NCBI RefSeq assembly: GCF_002240415.1
Contig: NZ_CP020028.1
Span: 620,001 to 684,000 of the forward strand
Source: Paenibacillus kribbensis
Lineage (GTDB): Bacteria; Bacillota; Bacilli; Paenibacillales; Paenibacillaceae
Direction: 5' to 3'
Length of the DNA stretch: 64,000 nucleotides
The position numbers and the translations under genes are program-made. Under the pieces are notes generated by a model. That model made no database searches and was not told the DNA's origin. It saw only the letters and a list, made by a program, of their open reading frames with translations. Positions 22,697 to 34,200 of this stretch are shown one piece after another; positions within the stretch are counted from its first letter, which is position 1; each line of letters starts with the position of its first letter.

Positions 22697-22719
22697 GGCT
22701 CGAGTCCGAGTCTTTTTTT
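22697..22719 (+). terminator. Terminator after sigH
   Basis: A short stem, ggctcg/cgagtc (one G-U pair, loop agtc), is followed by seven Ts. From here to the promoter at 22895 I see no gene. Confidence 0.7.
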
Positions 22720-22894
22720 ATTCGTTAAGGGCAGGATCCGCAGGTTTATATGTGCCCAAAATGATTTATACTAAAAAATATGAATAATAGATGTCGCTTG
22801 GATCTTGCAGCGGTTTTTCAGGGAATATTTTCGAAGGATGAACAGATGTTAAAATGCACCACAGTTGAGACTGCGAAATGTATGCAAACATTCG

Positions 22895-22923
22895 TTGACA
22901 TGGAAAACCCCGTGTGATAAAGT
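22895..22923 (+). promoter_or_regulatory. Promoter of rpmG-secE-nusG
   Basis: A perfect TTGACA at 22895-22900, 17-nt spacer, TAAAGT at 22918-22923 preceded by TGTGA. About 80 nt of leader precede rpmG. Confidence 0.75.
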
Positions 22924-23006
22924 GTTTTAGGTAGGCCTAAATTCGCGGTTTTTTTAGGATCAATTAAGAGACTTCCGGTGTTGGATGTCTTCGGGAGGTG
23001 CACATC

Positions 23007-23156
23007 ATGCGGGTAATTATTACTTTGGCTTGTACAACTTGCAAACAAAGAAATTACACAACGACGAAAAACAAGCGTAATCACCCCGACCGCATGGAGA
23101 TGAAGAAATTCTGTAAGTTCTGTAACGAACAGACTTCTCATCGGGAAACCAGATAG
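23007..23156 (+). CDS. rpmG: 50S ribosomal protein L33 (zinc-binding form)
   Basis: A 49-residue protein beginning [17 protein letters not shown]. Two CxxC pairs (CTTC and CKFC) identify the zinc-containing paralogue. The ATG follows CGGGAGGTG. It is the first gene of the group rpmG-secE-nusG, as in other Bacillales. Confidence 0.93.
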   Translation: MRVIITLACTTCKQRNYTTTKNKRNHPDRMEMKKFCKFCNEQTSHRETR

Positions 23157-23176
23157 TTTGTGGAGGTGTAGTCGGC

Positions 23177-23368
23177 GTGAAAAGCAGTTTCAAGTCTCTG
23201 TTTTCCTTTTTCTCTGAAAGCTGGGCTGAACTCAAGAAGGTTCGCTGGCCCAATCGTAAAGAACTGACCAACTATACGCTGATTGTCATTGGGACAATTG
23301 CGTTTGTCACGGTTTATTTTTGGGTTCTCGATATCGGCATTTCCGCTGTGATCGAAGCGATTATCTAG
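23177..23368 (+). CDS. secE: SecE, preprotein translocase subunit
   Basis: A 63-residue single-span SecE. A cytosolic amphipathic segment contains 'SWAELKKVRWPNRKELTNYT', followed by a C-terminal transmembrane helix (about 37-60). It clamps SecY. The start is GTG after GGAGGTG. nusG follows 22 nt downstream. Confidence 0.94.
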   Translation: MKSSFKSLFSFFSESWAELKKVRWPNRKELTNYTLIVIGTIAFVTVYFWVLDIGISAVIEAII

Positions 23369-23390
23369 GAAGGGTTCCAGGTGGCTTGGT

Positions 23391-23924
23391 ATGGAAAAAA
23401 GATGGTATGTCGTTCATACCTATTCAGGGTATGAGAACAAAGTCAAAGCCAATTTGGAAAAACGCGTTGAGTCCATGGGCATGGAAGACAAGATATTCCG
23501 TGTTCTTGTTCCAATGGAAGAAGAACTGGTAACCAAGGACGGTAAGAAAAAAACCGTTATGCGTAAAGTATACCCTGGTTATGTCTTAGTCGAAATGGTC
23601 CAAACCGACGACTCTTGGTATGTTGTTCGCAATACACCAGGTGTTACGGGATTTGTAGGGTCGACAGGCTCGGGTTCCAAACCGACGCCATTGCTTCCGG
23701 AAGAAGTTGAACAGATTCTGAAGCATATGGGCATGGTAGAGCCGAAACCGAAGATTGAATTCGATGTTAAGGAATCCGTGCGGATTAAAGTTGGTCCTTT
23801 TGCGAATTTTGTGGGCTCCGTGGAAGAAATTTTGGTTGAGAAAAGCAAGCTTAAGGTTCACGTCAACATGTTTGGACGGGAAACCCCGCTTGAGTTGGAT
23901 TATACTCAAGTGGAGAAAATATAG
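23391..23924 (+). CDS. nusG: NusG, transcription elongation factor
   Basis: A 177-residue protein with an N-terminal NGN domain that binds RNA polymerase ('WYVVHTYSGYENKVKANLE' near the start) and a C-terminal KOW domain ('RIKVGPFANFVGSVEEI', about 126-142). It affects pausing and termination and couples transcription to translation. The ATG follows 'aagggttccagg', a modest site. Confidence 0.95.
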   Translation: MEKRWYVVHTYSGYENKVKANLEKRVESMGMEDKIFRVLVPMEEELVTKDGKKKTVMRKVYPGYVLVEMVQTDDSWYVVRNTPGVTGFVGSTGSGSKPTPLLPEEVEQILKHMGMVEPKPKIEFDVKESVRIKVGPFANFVGSVEEILVEKSKLKVHVNMFGRETPLELDYTQVEKI

Positions 23925-23997
23925 ATTTTTCTTACAGGTTTCTTGTGGGAGGATCAATAGGTCCGTCTACCACTATTGAGTCAAGGAGGTGTCATCC

Positions 23998-24423
23998 ATG
24001 GCAAAAAAGGTAATTAAAATGGTAAAACTGCAGATTCCTGCAGGGAAAGCTAATCCAGCGCCTCCAGTAGGTCCAGCTTTGGGTCAAGCAGGTGTCAACA
24101 TCATGGCATTCTGTAAAGAGTTCAATGCTCGTACTGCTGATCAAGCAGGCCTGATTATCCCGGTTGAAATTTCGGTATTTGAAGATCGTTCTTTTACGTT
24201 CATCACCAAAACTCCACCGGCTGCTGTTCTGTTGAAAGTTGCTGCTAAAATCGAAAAAGGTTCCGGTGAACCGAATAAAACGAAAGTTGCAACTGTAAAT
24301 CGCGCTGCTGTTCGTCAAATTGCAGAGCAAAAAATGCCTGACCTTAACGCAGCTTCCGTAGAATCGGCAATGCGTATGGTTGAAGGTACTGCTCGCAGCA
24401 TGGGTATCACCATCGTAGATTAA
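23998..24423 (+). CDS. rplK: 50S ribosomal protein L11
   Basis: A 141-residue protein of the GTPase-associated centre; '[20 protein letters not shown]' near the N-terminus is the L11 signature. The start is the ATG after CAAGGAGGTG; a GTG nine bases earlier is in frame but would sit on the ribosome site. No separate promoter is seen; it probably reads through from nusG. Confidence 0.96.
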   Translation: MAKKVIKMVKLQIPAGKANPAPPVGPALGQAGVNIMAFCKEFNARTADQAGLIIPVEISVFEDRSFTFITKTPPAAVLLKVAAKIEKGSGEPNKTKVATVNRAAVRQIAEQKMPDLNAASVESAMRMVEGTARSMGITIVD

Positions 24424-24510
24424 TTTTATTAATCTACGTGTGTCGGCAGTCTGACTGTCCGGCAAGTGTGGGAGGAATATCCGCTAATACCACATAAGGA
24501 GGAAAACATA

Positions 24511-25203
24511 ATGGCTAAACATGGTAAGAAGTACCTGGAAGCTGCTAAGCTGATTGACAGCGAAGCAACTTATGAGCCTTTGGAAGCCGTTGAACTGGTG
24601 AAAAAGGCTGCAACTGCTAAATTCGACGAAACCGTTGAAGCAGCAGTTCGTCTGGGCGTAGATTCCCGTAAACAAGACCAGGCTGTTCGTGGTGTTGTTG
24701 TCCTGCCGCATGGTACAGGTAAAACACAACGCGTTCTGGTATTTGCAAAAGGTGACAAAGTGAAAGAAGCGGAAGCGGCTGGCGCTGATTTTGTTGGCGA
24801 TCAAGATATGATCAACAAAATCCAACAAGGCTGGTTCGAATTCGACGTCTGCGTTGCGACACCTGATATGATGAGTGAGGTTGGTAAACTGGGTCGTTTG
24901 CTCGGTGGTAAAGGTTTGATGCCTAACCCTAAAGCAGGCACAGTTACTTTCGATGTTGCCAAGGCTGTTCAAGAAATTAAAGCCGGTAAAATCGAATACC
25001 GTCTCGACAAAGCAGGTCAAATTCACGCACCAATCGGCAAAGCTTCTTTCAGTGCTGAACAACTGAACGAGAACCTTAAAGCCTTGATTGAAGCCTTGAA
25101 CCGTGCGAAGCCAGCGGCTGCTAAAGGTGTATACCTGAAAAACATCGCTATTTCTTCGACTATGGGACCAAGTGCACGTGTGAACGCATCTGTTTACAGA
25201 TAA
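24511..25203 (+). CDS. rplA: 50S ribosomal protein L1
   Basis: A 230-residue L1-stalk protein. The signature '[20 protein letters not shown]' lies near 125-144. ATG with TAAGGAGG ([14 protein letters not shown]). An imperfect hairpin at about 24440-24464, in the gap after rplK, might be a site for L1 autoregulation, which is speculative. Confidence 0.96.
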   Translation: MAKHGKKYLEAAKLIDSEATYEPLEAVELVKKAATAKFDETVEAAVRLGVDSRKQDQAVRGVVVLPHGTGKTQRVLVFAKGDKVKEAEAAGADFVGDQDMINKIQQGWFEFDVCVATPDMMSEVGKLGRLLGGKGLMPNPKAGTVTFDVAKAVQEIKAGKIEYRLDKAGQIHAPIGKASFSAEQLNENLKALIEALNRAKPAAAKGVYLKNIAISSTMGPSARVNASVYR

Positions 25204-25211
25204 TATTTTGA

Positions 25212-25240
25212 TTGACACGTTCAATCGAATTTGTTATTCT
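25212..25240 (+). promoter_or_regulatory. Promoter of rplJ-rplL
   Basis: A perfect TTGACA at 25212-25217, 17-nt spacer, TATTCT at 25235-25240. It gives rplJ-rplL their own transcript beginning with the L10 leader. Confidence 0.8.
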
Positions 25241-25245
25241 GTAAA

Positions 25246-25415
25246 AGTTGTGAGTCCTTGTGACTGACCGTTAAAGTTGAATATGCTTACCGTAGACAGT
25301 AGGTGCTTTCAGGCTTAATTTCCTACCGAGGTGTTATGATAGAACATTTCATGTGGCGGGCTTGTCCCGTCCATGTGGATTTATCAAGCCTTCGTACTCT
25401 ACGGAGGCTTTTTTC
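25246..25415 (+). promoter_or_regulatory. L10 leader (ribosomal protein autoregulatory RNA) with attenuator
   Basis: The region between the promoter and rplJ shows the usual L10-leader elements: a stem region around 25290-25330 ('ccgtagacagtagg' with 'cctaccgagg') and a downstream intrinsic terminator, arms agccttcgta and tacggaggct, at 25386-25415, about 80 nt before the gene. By family knowledge, the L10-L12 complex binds the leader and shifts folding toward termination. Confidence 0.75.
25386..25415 (+). terminator. Attenuator terminator of the L10 leader
   Basis: An 11-bp near-perfect stem with a 3-nt loop and six Ts lies upstream of rplJ and not downstream of a gene, so it works as an attenuator. 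Confidence 0.85.
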
Positions 25416-25496
25416 ATGCTCAAGAAAGCAGCTTTGGGAGATTGCCGGATCAGGTGTTTCGAACAGAGCGGATAAATTGATCAGGAGGTGTACAGT

Positions 25497-26000
25497 TTGG
25501 CAAATGCAAAGGTGATTCAAGCAAAACAAGAAGCTGTGGAAGTTGTAGCTGCAAAATTGCGCGAGAGCGTAACGACTGTGGTTGCGGACTATCGCGGTCT
25601 GAATGTTGCCCAAGTAACTGAGCTGCGTAAGCAGCTTCGCGAAGCCGGAGTCGAATTTCAAGTGCTGAAAAACACGCTGCTTCGTCGCGCAACTGCGGCA
25701 GCAGAATTGACTGAACTGGACGCAGTATTGACAGGTCCTACTGCAATCGCGTTCGGCAAAGATGATGCTGTGTCTGCAGCTAAAATCTTGAATGATTTCG
25801 CTAAGAAAAACAATGCGCTCGAACTGAAAGGCGGAGTTGTAGAAGGTCGCGTTATCGGTGTTGAGGAAGTCAAAGCGCTGGCAGAACTGCCATCCCGCGA
25901 AGGTCTCCTTTCAATGCTCCTCAGCGTGCTTCAAGCTCCTATGCGCAACTTCGCGCTTGCAGTTAAAGCTGTTGCGGAAAAAGAAGAGCAAAGCGCATAA
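25497..26000 (+). CDS. rplJ: 50S ribosomal protein L10
   Basis: A 167-residue stalk base protein that anchors L7/L12 dimers. The core '[20 protein letters not shown]' is the L10 signature. The start is TTG ([12 protein letters not shown]) with AGGAGGTG eight bases upstream; a GTG three codons earlier lies inside the ribosome site. It is regulated by the leader above. Confidence 0.94.
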   Translation: MANAKVIQAKQEAVEVVAAKLRESVTTVVADYRGLNVAQVTELRKQLREAGVEFQVLKNTLLRRATAAAELTELDAVLTGPTAIAFGKDDAVSAAKILNDFAKKNNALELKGGVVEGRVIGVEEVKALAELPSREGLLSMLLSVLQAPMRNFALAVKAVAEKEEQSA

Positions 26001-26067
26001 GTTAAGGATTAAACCTGCTGTATAGCAGTTAAAAACAAAAAATACGAATTTAAATGGAGGTTCAACC

Positions 26068-26433
26068 ATGAGTAAAGAGCAAATCTTGGAAGCAATTAAA
26101 GGTATGTCCGTATTGGAACTGAACGATCTCGTTAAAGCAATCGAAGAAGAATTCGGCGTAACTGCAGCAGCTCCAGTAGCTGTAGCTGGCGGCGCAGCAG
26201 GTGGCGCAGCAGAAGCTGAGCAATCCGAGTTTGACGTAATCCTGGCAAGCGCTGGCGCTTCCAAAATCAACGTTATCAAAGCAGTTCGCGAAATCACAGG
26301 TCTTGGCCTGAAAGAAGCAAAAGAACTGGTTGACAACGCTCCAAAACCACTGAAAGAAAAAATTGCTAAAGAAGAAGCTGAATCCATTAAAGCAAAATTG
26401 GAAGAAGCAGGCGCTTCTGTAGAAGTAAAATAA
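26068..26433 (+). CDS. rplL: 50S ribosomal protein L7/L12
   Basis: A 121-residue stalk protein that recruits translation factors. It has an N-terminal dimerisation domain, an Ala/Gly-rich hinge (about 36-52) and a C-terminal factor-binding domain ending '[11 protein letters not shown]'. ATG with ATGGAGG. Confidence 0.97.
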   Translation: MSKEQILEAIKGMSVLELNDLVKAIEEEFGVTAAAPVAVAGGAAGGAAEAEQSEFDVILASAGASKINVIKAVREITGLGLKEAKELVDNAPKPLKEKIAKEEAESIKAKLEEAGASVEVK

Positions 26434-26463
26434 TTGACTGCTATCTAGCAGACAATGAATTAA

Positions 26464-26500
26464 AACAAACCCCTTGAGGTGATCTTCAAGGGGTTTGTTG
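26464..26500 (+). terminator. Terminator after rplL
   Basis: A perfect 13-bp stem, acaaaccccttga/tcaaggggtttgt. The T-tract is short and interrupted (gggtttgttg), so some read-through to the next gene is possible. Confidence 0.7.
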
Positions 26501-26581
26501 CTGTAAAACGGTAGTATCAGCATGTCTGAAACATGATGGCAAAGGCTATGATGGTATTACAACCGAAAGAGGTGGTCATGA

Positions 26582-27196
26582 ATGGCTGATCATTATTACT
26601 CTAAACGGCCAGAGGCGGCGCATGAACGACGAAGTCTGGAGACAGTGCTAAGGGGACGGACATACCGTTTTGCTAGTGATTCAGGTGTTTTTTCAAAGCA
26701 AGAGATTGATTACGGCAGCCGTGTGCTGATTGAAGCGATGCAGCTTCCCGCACAAGCCTCCGTGTTGGATGTCGGATGTGGGTATGGACCGATTGGATTG
26801 ACGGCAGCAACGCTTGTGCCAGAGGGCCACGTTACAATGATTGATATTAATGAGCGAGCCGTTCAACTGGCAAAAGAAAATGCGGAACGAAATGGGATTA
26901 AAAATGTCACTATTAAGCAGAGTGATTTGTTCGCGGAAGTGAAGCATCAGCATTTTGACGTAATTTTGACGAATCCGCCTATACGTGCAGGGAAAGAAAC
27001 GGTACATGCTATTTTCGAGTTGGCGTATGAGCATTTAAACGAAGGTGGAGCTTTGTGGGTGGTCATCCAGAAAAAGCAGGGGGCTCCTTCGGCGAGTGCT
27101 AAAATCGAGAGTCTTTTTGGCAGTGTGGAGGAAGTTACGAAGGATAAAGGTTATCGAATTTTAAAAGCTGAAAAAAGTTTTGGAAAAAAGCAATAG
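26582..27196 (+). CDS. ybxB: Class I SAM-dependent methyltransferase, RsmC-like
   Basis: A 204-residue methyltransferase at the usual Bacillales position between rplL and rpoB. SAM-binding motif I 'VLDVGCGYGPIGLTAA' is at about 61-76, and the catalytic NPPI ('DVILTNPPIRAGKE') is typical of N2-guanine or N6-adenine enzymes. The likely substrate is 16S rRNA G1207, by similarity to RsmC; this is not proven. ATG after AGAGGTGG. Confidence 0.83.
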   Translation: MADHYYSKRPEAAHERRSLETVLRGRTYRFASDSGVFSKQEIDYGSRVLIEAMQLPAQASVLDVGCGYGPIGLTAATLVPEGHVTMIDINERAVQLAKENAERNGIKNVTIKQSDLFAEVKHQHFDVILTNPPIRAGKETVHAIFELAYEHLNEGGALWVVIQKKQGAPSASAKIESLFGSVEEVTKDKGYRILKAEKSFGKKQ

Positions 27197-27201
27197 GACC
27201 A

Positions 27202-27230
27202 TTGACTTGAATCCTGGTCTGTGATATCAT
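27202..27230 (+). promoter_or_regulatory. Sigma-A promoter of rpoB-rpoC
   Basis: TTGACT at 27202-27207, 17-nt spacer, TATCAT at 27225-27230, only 6 nt after the ybxB stop. It leaves a leader of about 300 nt before rpoB. Confidence 0.7.
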
Positions 27231-27539
27231 TGTAAAATGTCAGTATTAGGATGCCCTCCATGGCTTTAGTTTGTTGAAATGTCAATAGGGTTATGCGTAA
27301 AAGGGTATAGTATGTCTCCCTATTACGTATAATATAATCATTTTGGGCAAATCTACAAGTGATGAAGATCTTCCGGCAAGAGGATTCTGCAGATACGTCG
27401 CTCTTTTTTCGAATGCATTCGAGTAAGGGCTTTTCTGTATTTGTAAGATTGAATCTTCTGTATGTGTCTTATTATAAGGTCACAAACAGAGGTTCGCAAT
27501 GTATTTTTAAAGTGAGTAGACATGAGGGGTGAGTTTAAG
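27231..27539 (+). other. Long 5' leader of rpoB
   Basis: About 300 nt without a gene. It contains an AT-rich patch with TATAAT at 27328-27333 but no matching -35, a short palindrome cgaatgcattcg near 27410, and a run of six Ts at 27413-27418 that has no convincing stem before it. No known riboswitch motif is seen. Confidence 0.4.
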
Positions 27540-30500
27540 TTGGCAGGACATCTTGTTCAATATGGTCGACGCACTCGGCGCAGTTATGCACGTATTAATG
27601 AGGTACTCGAGGTTCCGAACCTGATTGAAATCCAACAAAAATCCTATGATTGGTTTTTGGAGGAAGGATTACGGGAGATGTTTCGGGATATTTCACCAAT
27701 TCAGGATTTCACAGGAAACCTGATTCTGGAATTTATCGATTACTCTCTCGGAGAACCTAAATATACCGTTGACGACGCAAAGGAACGCGACGTGACGTAT
27801 GCAGCACCGCTTCGGGTAAAAGTCCGGCTTATTAATAAAGAAACCGGGGAAGTGAAAGAGCAGGAAGTATTCATGGGAGACTTCCCGCTGATGACTGAAA
27901 CGGGTACGTTTATTATTAACGGTGCGGAACGGGTTATTGTCAGCCAGTTGGTTCGCTCTCCCAGCGTCTATTTCAGCACAAAAGTCGACAAGAATGCGAA
28001 AACAACATACACCGCAACGGTAATTCCTAACCGGGGGGCTTGGCTCGAGCTGGAGATGGATGCGAAGGATATTATCTATGTCCGGATTGACCGTACCCGT
28101 AAAATTCCGGTTACGGTGTTGCTGCGTGCGCTAGGCTTTGGCACTGATGCTGAGATTTTGGATTTGCTCGGCAATGACGAATATATCCGTAACACGCTTG
28201 ATAAAGACAATACCGACTCTACGGAGAAAGCGCTGATTGAAATTTATGAGCGTCTTCGTCCGGGTGAGCCGCCTACACTGGATAATGCAAAGAGCTTGCT
28301 CGTTGCACGCTTCTTTGATCCAAAACGTTATGATCTGGCCAACGTAGGCCGCTACAAAATCAATAAAAAGCTTCACATCAAAAACCGCCTGTTCAATCAA
28401 CGTCTTGCTGAGACCCTGATTGATACGACAACTGGTGAAATCATCGCTGAAGCAGGACAAATGGTTGACCGCCGTCTGTTGGACGAGATTTTGGCCCAGC
28501 TGGAAGAATCGGTTGGACACCGTACGTATCATGTTGCTAGTGGCGTACTGGAAAGCAATGATATTCCGCTTCAAACGATTGACGTATTCTCACCAATTGA
28601 GGATGGTAAAGTTGTAAAACTGATTGCTAACGGAAATATTGATAAATCGGTTAAAAATATTACGCCTGCCGATATTATTTCCTCCATCAGTTATTTTATT
28701 AACTTGCTTCACGGAATCGGAAGCACAGACGATATTGACCACTTGGGTAACCGTCGTTTGCGTTCTGTAGGTGAGTTGCTCCAGAATCAGTTCCGTATCG
28801 GTTTGTCCCGTATGGAACGCGTGGTTCGCGAAAGAATGTCGATCCAGGATGCCAATGTAATTACGCCACAGGCGCTGATTAACATACGTCCGGTAATCGC
28901 CTCGATTAAAGAGTTCTTTGGTAGCTCCCAGCTGTCTCAGTTTATGGATCAGACGAACCCGCTTGCTGAATTGACACACAAACGTCGTTTGTCCGCACTC
29001 GGACCTGGTGGTTTGACACGTGAGCGCGCAGGCATGGAAGTACGTGACGTCCATCCGAGTCACTACGGCCGTATGTGTCCTATCGAGACGCCGGAGGGAC
29101 CGAACATTGGTTTGATTAACTCCTTGTCTACCTTCGCGCGTATCAACGAGTACGGATTTATCGAAGCTCCTTATCGTTGGGTAGATCCGAAAACCGGAAA
29201 AGTTACAGATCAGATTGATTACCTGACTGCTGATGAAGAAGATAACTACATCGTAGCCCAGGCAAATGCGGAATTGACTGAGGAAAACACCTTTAAGGAT
29301 GAAATCGTCATTGTCCGCTATAACAAACAGTCTGATAACATTATTCCAATGGCGAGTAGCCGCGTTGATTACATGGACGTATCACCTAAACAGGTCGTAT
29401 CGGTCGCAACTGCACTGATTCCGTTCCTGGAGAACGATGACTCTAACCGCGCATTGATGGGTTCCAACATGCAGCGGCAGGCTGTCCCGCTCCTGATTCC
29501 AAAGGCTCCTTTGGTTGGAACAGGAATGGAGCATAAGTCTGCAAAAGATTCCGGTGTTTGCGTTGTGTCCAAGTACAACGGGGTAATCGAACGTTCTTCG
29601 GCTAATGAAATTTGGCTGCGCCGTATTGAAACTGTAGATGGCGCTGAAGTAAAAGGCGACATTGTTAAGTATAAATTACACAAATTTATGCGTTCTAACC
29701 AAGGAACATGCATCAATCAGCGGCCAATTGTTAACAGAGGCGATATTGTCAAAGTTGGCGATATTCTTGCAGATGGTCCTTCCACAGAGATGGGCGAGTT
29801 GGCATTGGGACGTAACGTTGTCGTCGCCTTCATGACTTGGGAAGGTTACAACTATGAGGATGCGATCCTGCTGAGCGAGAAGCTGGTTAAGGAGGATGTA
29901 TACACCTCGATCCATATCGAGGAATACGAATCCGAGGCCCGCGATACGAAGCTTGGACCTGAAGAAATTACTCGTGATATCCCGAATGTTGGTGAAGAAG
30001 CGCTTCGTAATCTGGATGAGCGCGGCATCATTCGCATTGGTGCTGAAATCGCCGCAGGCGACATTCTCGTTGGTAAAGTAACACCTAAGGGTGTGACTGA
30101 GCTGACAGCCGAAGAACGTCTCTTGCATGCAATCTTCGGTGAGAAGGCACGCGAGGTTCGCGATACTTCCTTGAGAGTTCCTCACGGAACAGACGGAATC
30201 GTTGTAGACGTTAAAGTGTTTACACGTGAAAATGGCGATGAGCTGCCACCGGGTGTGAACCAGCTGGTACGCGTATACATTGCTCAAAAACGTAAAATCT
30301 CCGAAGGCGATAAAATGGCTGGACGTCACGGTAACAAGGGTGTCGTTGCCCGTATCTTGCCTGAGGAAGATATGCCATTCCTGCCGGATGGTACACCGGT
30401 ACAGGTCGTTCTCAACCCACTGGGCGTACCTTCGCGGATGAACATCGGACAGGTGCTCGAAGTCCATCTGGGTATGGCTGCAATGCGTCTTGGTATTCAT

Positions 30501-31085
30501 GTGGCTACGCCAGTATTTGATGGTGCCAAGGAGTATGACGTGTTCGATACCATGGAAGAAGCAGGCATGCAGCGTAACGGTAAGACTGTGTTGTATGACG
30601 GCCGTACAGGTGATCGTTTTGAACGTGAAGTTACTGTTGGTGTCATGCACATGATTAAACTTGCGCACATGGTTGACGATAAAATCCATGCCCGCTCTAC
30701 GGGCCCTTACTCTCTCGTTACGCAACAACCATTGGGTGGTAAAGCTCAATTCGGTGGTCAGCGCTTCGGGGAGATGGAAGTATGGGCGCTGGAAGCCTAC
30801 GGCGCGGCGTACACGCTTCAGGAAATTTTGACTGTGAAATCCGATGATGTGGTTGGACGTGTTAAAACCTACGAATCCATCGTCAAAGGTGAAAATGTCC
30901 CTGAACCGGGTGTTCCTGAATCATTCAAGGTCTTGATCAAAGAGCTGCAAAGCTTGGGGATGGACGTGAAGATTCTGTCCGAAGACGAACAAGAGATCGA
31001 AATGAGAGAGCTTGATGATGAAGATGACACAACTGGCGATAAGCTGAGTTTGAATCTGGAAGGCTCTGAGGTTGGCGTAGAGTAG
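27540..31085 (+). CDS. rpoB: RNA polymerase beta subunit
   Basis: An 1181-residue catalytic subunit. The rifampicin-binding cluster (starting [10 protein letters not shown] at residue 460) has the sensitive-type residues, including the His of LTHKRR and the Ser of RLSALGPGG. '[13 protein letters not shown]' and the C-terminal '[19 protein letters not shown]' segment are intact. The start is TTG (MAGHLVQYG) with GAGGGGTGAG upstream, matching the Bacillus arrangement; an ATG at 27522 has no ribosome site of its own. Confidence 0.95.
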   Translation: MAGHLVQYGRRTRRSYARINEVLEVPNLIEIQQKSYDWFLEEGLREMFRDISPIQDFTGNLILEFIDYSLGEPKYTVDDAKERDVTYAAPLRVKVRLINKETGEVKEQEVFMGDFPLMTETGTFIINGAERVIVSQLVRSPSVYFSTKVDKNAKTTYTATVIPNRGAWLELEMDAKDIIYVRIDRTRKIPVTVLLRALGFGTDAEILDLLGNDEYIRNTLDKDNTDSTEKALIEIYERLRPGEPPTLDNAKSLLVARFFDPKRYDLANVGRYKINKKLHIKNRLFNQRLAETLIDTTTGEIIAEAGQMVDRRLLDEILAQLEESVGHRTYHVASGVLESNDIPLQTIDVFSPIEDGKVVKLIANGNIDKSVKNITPADIISSISYFINLLHGIGSTDDIDHLGNRRLRSVGELLQNQFRIGLSRMERVVRERMSIQDANVITPQALINIRPVIASIKEFFGSSQLSQFMDQTNPLAELTHKRRLSALGPGGLTRERAGMEVRDVHPSHYGRMCPIETPEGPNIGLINSLSTFARINEYGFIEAPYRWVDPKTGKVTDQIDYLTADEEDNYIVAQANAELTEENTFKDEIVIVRYNKQSDNIIPMASSRVDYMDVSPKQVVSVATALIPFLENDDSNRALMGSNMQRQAVPLLIPKAPLVGTGMEHKSAKDSGVCVVSKYNGVIERSSANEIWLRRIETVDGAEVKGDIVKYKLHKFMRSNQGTCINQRPIVNRGDIVKVGDILADGPSTEMGELALGRNVVVAFMTWEGYNYEDAILLSEKLVKEDVYTSIHIEEYESEARDTKLGPEEITRDIPNVGEEALRNLDERGIIRIGAEIAAGDILVGKVTPKGVTELTAEERLLHAIFGEKAREVRDTSLRVPHGTDGIVVDVKVFTRENGDELPPGVNQLVRVYIAQKRKISEGDKMAGRHGNKGVVARILPEEDMPFLPDGTPVQVVLNPLGVPSRMNIGQVLEVHLGMAAMRLGIHVATPVFDGAKEYDVFDTMEEAGMQRNGKTVLYDGRTGDRFEREVTVGVMHMIKLAHMVDDKIHARSTGPYSLVTQQPLGGKAQFGGQRFGEMEVWALEAYGAAYTLQEILTVKSDDVVGRVKTYESIVKGENVPEPGVPESFKVLIKELQSLGMDVKILSEDEQEIEMRELDDEDDTTGDKLSLNLEGSEVGVE

Positions 31086-31152
31086 TCTGTCGTCGACTGA
31101 ATCATATCAACTTTGTATATGCCTTGATCCATTTTAGGATGGAATGGGCTTC

Positions 31153-31185
31153 TTGATACCGCCCGGTTATGCCGGGCGGTATCAA
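31153..31185 (+). repeat. Perfect 14-bp hairpin between rpoB and rpoC
   Basis: Arms 31153-31166 (ttgataccgcccgg) and 31172-31185 (ccgggcggtatcaa) pair without mismatch around the 5-nt loop ttatg. No T-run follows, so it does not look like an intrinsic terminator. It could be an RNase processing signal, a 3'-stability element for rpoB mRNA, or a protein-binding site. Confidence 0.85.
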
Positions 31186-31223
31186 ACCTAAAAACTCAGG
31201 ATTTGGTTAAGGAGGGTTGCTCC

Positions 31224-34200
31224 TTGTTGGACGTTAACAATTTCGAATATATGAAAATCGGGCTTGCTTCCCCCGAAAAAATTCGTTCTTGGTCCCGCGG
31301 AGAAGTCAAAAAACCGGAGACGATTAACTATCGTACGCTTAAACCGGAAAAAGAAGGACTATTTTGCGAGAAAATTTTTGGACCTACGAAAGATTGGGAA
31401 TGTCATTGCGGTAAGTACAAACGTGTACGCTATAAAGGTGTTGTCTGTGACCGTTGTGGTGTAGAAGTTACCCGCGCTAAAGTTCGTCGTGAACGCATGG
31501 GACACATCGAGTTGGCTGCCCCTGTATCGCACATTTGGTACTTCAAAGGCATTCCAAGCCGTATGGGTCTTGCTCTTGATATGTCTCCAAGATCTCTCGA
31601 AGAGATCATTTACTTCGCATCTTATGTTGTAACTGATCCAGGAGATACGCCGCTGGAGAAAAAACAGCTTCTGTCCGAAAAAGAATACCGCAGCTACCGT
31701 GAAAAATACGGCTACGGATTCCAGGCAGGTATGGGTGCCGAAGCAGTTAAAAAGCTTCTTCAAGATTTGGACATCGATAAAGAACTGGAATTCCTGAAAG
31801 AAGAGCTGCGTACAGCTCAAGGACAACGTCGTAACCGTGCCATCAAGCGTCTTGAAGTTATCGAGGCGTTCCGTAACTCTGGCAACCAGCCGGATTGGAT
31901 GATTATGGACGTACTGCCTGTTATTCCTCCTGAGCTTCGTCCTATGGTACAGCTGGATGGTGGACGTTTTGCTACTTCCGACCTGAATGATCTGTATCGC
32001 CGTGTTATTAACCGTAATAACCGTCTGAAACGCTTGTTAGATCTGGGTGCACCAGACATTATCGTGCAAAATGAAAAACGGATGCTGCAGGAAGCTGTTG
32101 ACGCTCTGATTGATAATGGTCGTCGTGGTCGTCCTGTTACAGGTCCGGGTAACCGTCCTTTGAAATCCCTCAGCCATATGCTGAAAGGTAAACAAGGACG
32201 TTTCCGTCAAAACTTGCTCGGAAAACGTGTTGACTACTCCGGTCGTTCCGTTATCGTAGTAGGTCCGTACTTGAAGATGTACCAATGCGGTTTGCCGAAA
32301 GAAATGGCGCTGGAACTGTTTAAGCCTTTTGTTATGAAAGAACTTGTCAATAAAGGTCTGGCACACAACATCAAGAGCGCGAAGCGTAAAGTAGAGCGTG
32401 TGAGCGCAGAAGTATGGGATGTGCTCGAAGAAGTAATCAAGGAGCATCCGGTTCTTCTAAACCGTGCCCCTACGCTGCATAGACTGGGTATTCAAGCGTT
32501 TGAACCGATTTTGGTTGAAGGTCGTGCGATTCGTTTGCACCCACTCGTATGTACGGCATACAATGCCGACTTTGACGGTGACCAAATGGCGGTTCACGTT
32601 CCGTTGTCTGCGGAAGCTCAAGCAGAAGCTCGTCTGCTCATGCTGGCATCCGGCAACATTTTGAATCCAAAAGACGGCAAGCCTGTTGTTACTCCTTCCC
32701 AAGATATGGTCCTTGGTTCTTTCTATTTGACTATGGATAACAAGGAAGAAAAAGGAAGCAACATGATTCTCCGTAACCCGAATGAGGCGATCTCGGCTTA
32801 CCAGCGCGGTACAGCGGGTCTTCATGCTCGTGTAGCTATTCCAGTTAAAGCTTTGAATAAAACGAGCTTTACAGAGAAGCAACAGGAAGCAATGTTGATT
32901 ACAACAGTGGGTAAAATTATCTTTAATGAGATCTTCCCGGCAAGCTTCCCGTACATCAATGACGCTACTCGTGCCAACCTGCTTTATGGTACTGCGGAGG
33001 AGTTCTTTGTTTACGAGAAGGGTGCAGATCTTACTGAAGCCATCCAAAATGCTCCACAAGCTGGTGGGGTGGGCAAGGATTACCTTGGTAATATTATCGC
33101 TCGTTGCTTTGAGATTTACCATACGACAGAAACCGCTGTAATTCTGGATAAGATCAAGCAGCTTGGCTTTACGTATTCTACTCGTGCAGGTGTGACGGTT
33201 GCTGTGGCAGACGTAGTTGTGCCTCAAGAGAAACAGGATATTCTTAAAGCGTCTGACGATAAAGCACAAGTCGTAACAAATCAGTACCGTCGTGGTCTGA
33301 TTACGAATGAGGAACGCTATGACCGGATTATTGATATTTGGTCCAAGGCTAAAGACGATATTACAGACATTTTGATGAAATCCATGGATCGCTACAACTC
33401 CATCATGATGATGGTTGACTCCAAAGCGCGTGGTAACAAATCACAGATTACCCAGCTCGGCGGTATGCGTGGACTGATGGCGAATCCATCCGGTCGTATT
33501 ATCGAGCTCCCAATCAAATCGAATTTCCGTGAAGGTCTGACAGTACTCGAGTACTTCATCTCCACACACGGAGCGCGTAAAGGTTTGGCGGATACAGCCC
33601 TGCGTACGGCTGACTCTGGTTACCTGACTCGTCGTCTCGTTGATGTGGCACAGGATGTTATCGTGCGCGAAGATGACTGCGGAACGGATAAAGGCTTTAC
33701 GGTAAGTCGTATCCAGGACGGCAAAGAAGTAATTGAGGACCTGTACGATCGTCTGGAAGGCCGTTATTGCTTCGAAACAGTACGTCATCCGGAGACCGGA
33801 GAGATCTTGGCTAGACGCAACGAACTGATTGACTCCAACAAAGCTGAAGCGATTGTTAAAGCTGGTGTAGAGAAGGTCCAAATTCGTTCCGTACTAAGCT
33901 GCCGCGCCAAACATGGCGTCTGCAAAAAGTGCTACGGTCGTAATCTGGCTACTGGTAAGCATGTTGAGATTGGTGAAGCGGTTGGTATTATCGCGGCGCA
34001 ATCCATCGGTGAACCGGGAACACAGCTCACCATGCGTACGTTCCACACAGGCGGCGTAGCAGGAGACGATATTACACAAGGTTTGCCTCGTATCCAGGAG
34101 CTTTTCGAAGCGCGTAATCCTAAAGGTCAGGCAACCATCAGTGAAATTGACGGTATAGTTAAAGAAGTACGTGAAGGTAAAGACCGTCGTGAAATCGACA

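Noticed and set aside
29676..30749. A 357-codon minus-strand frame opposite rpoB
   Set aside because: Antisense shadow of rpoB, without a start signal or family features.
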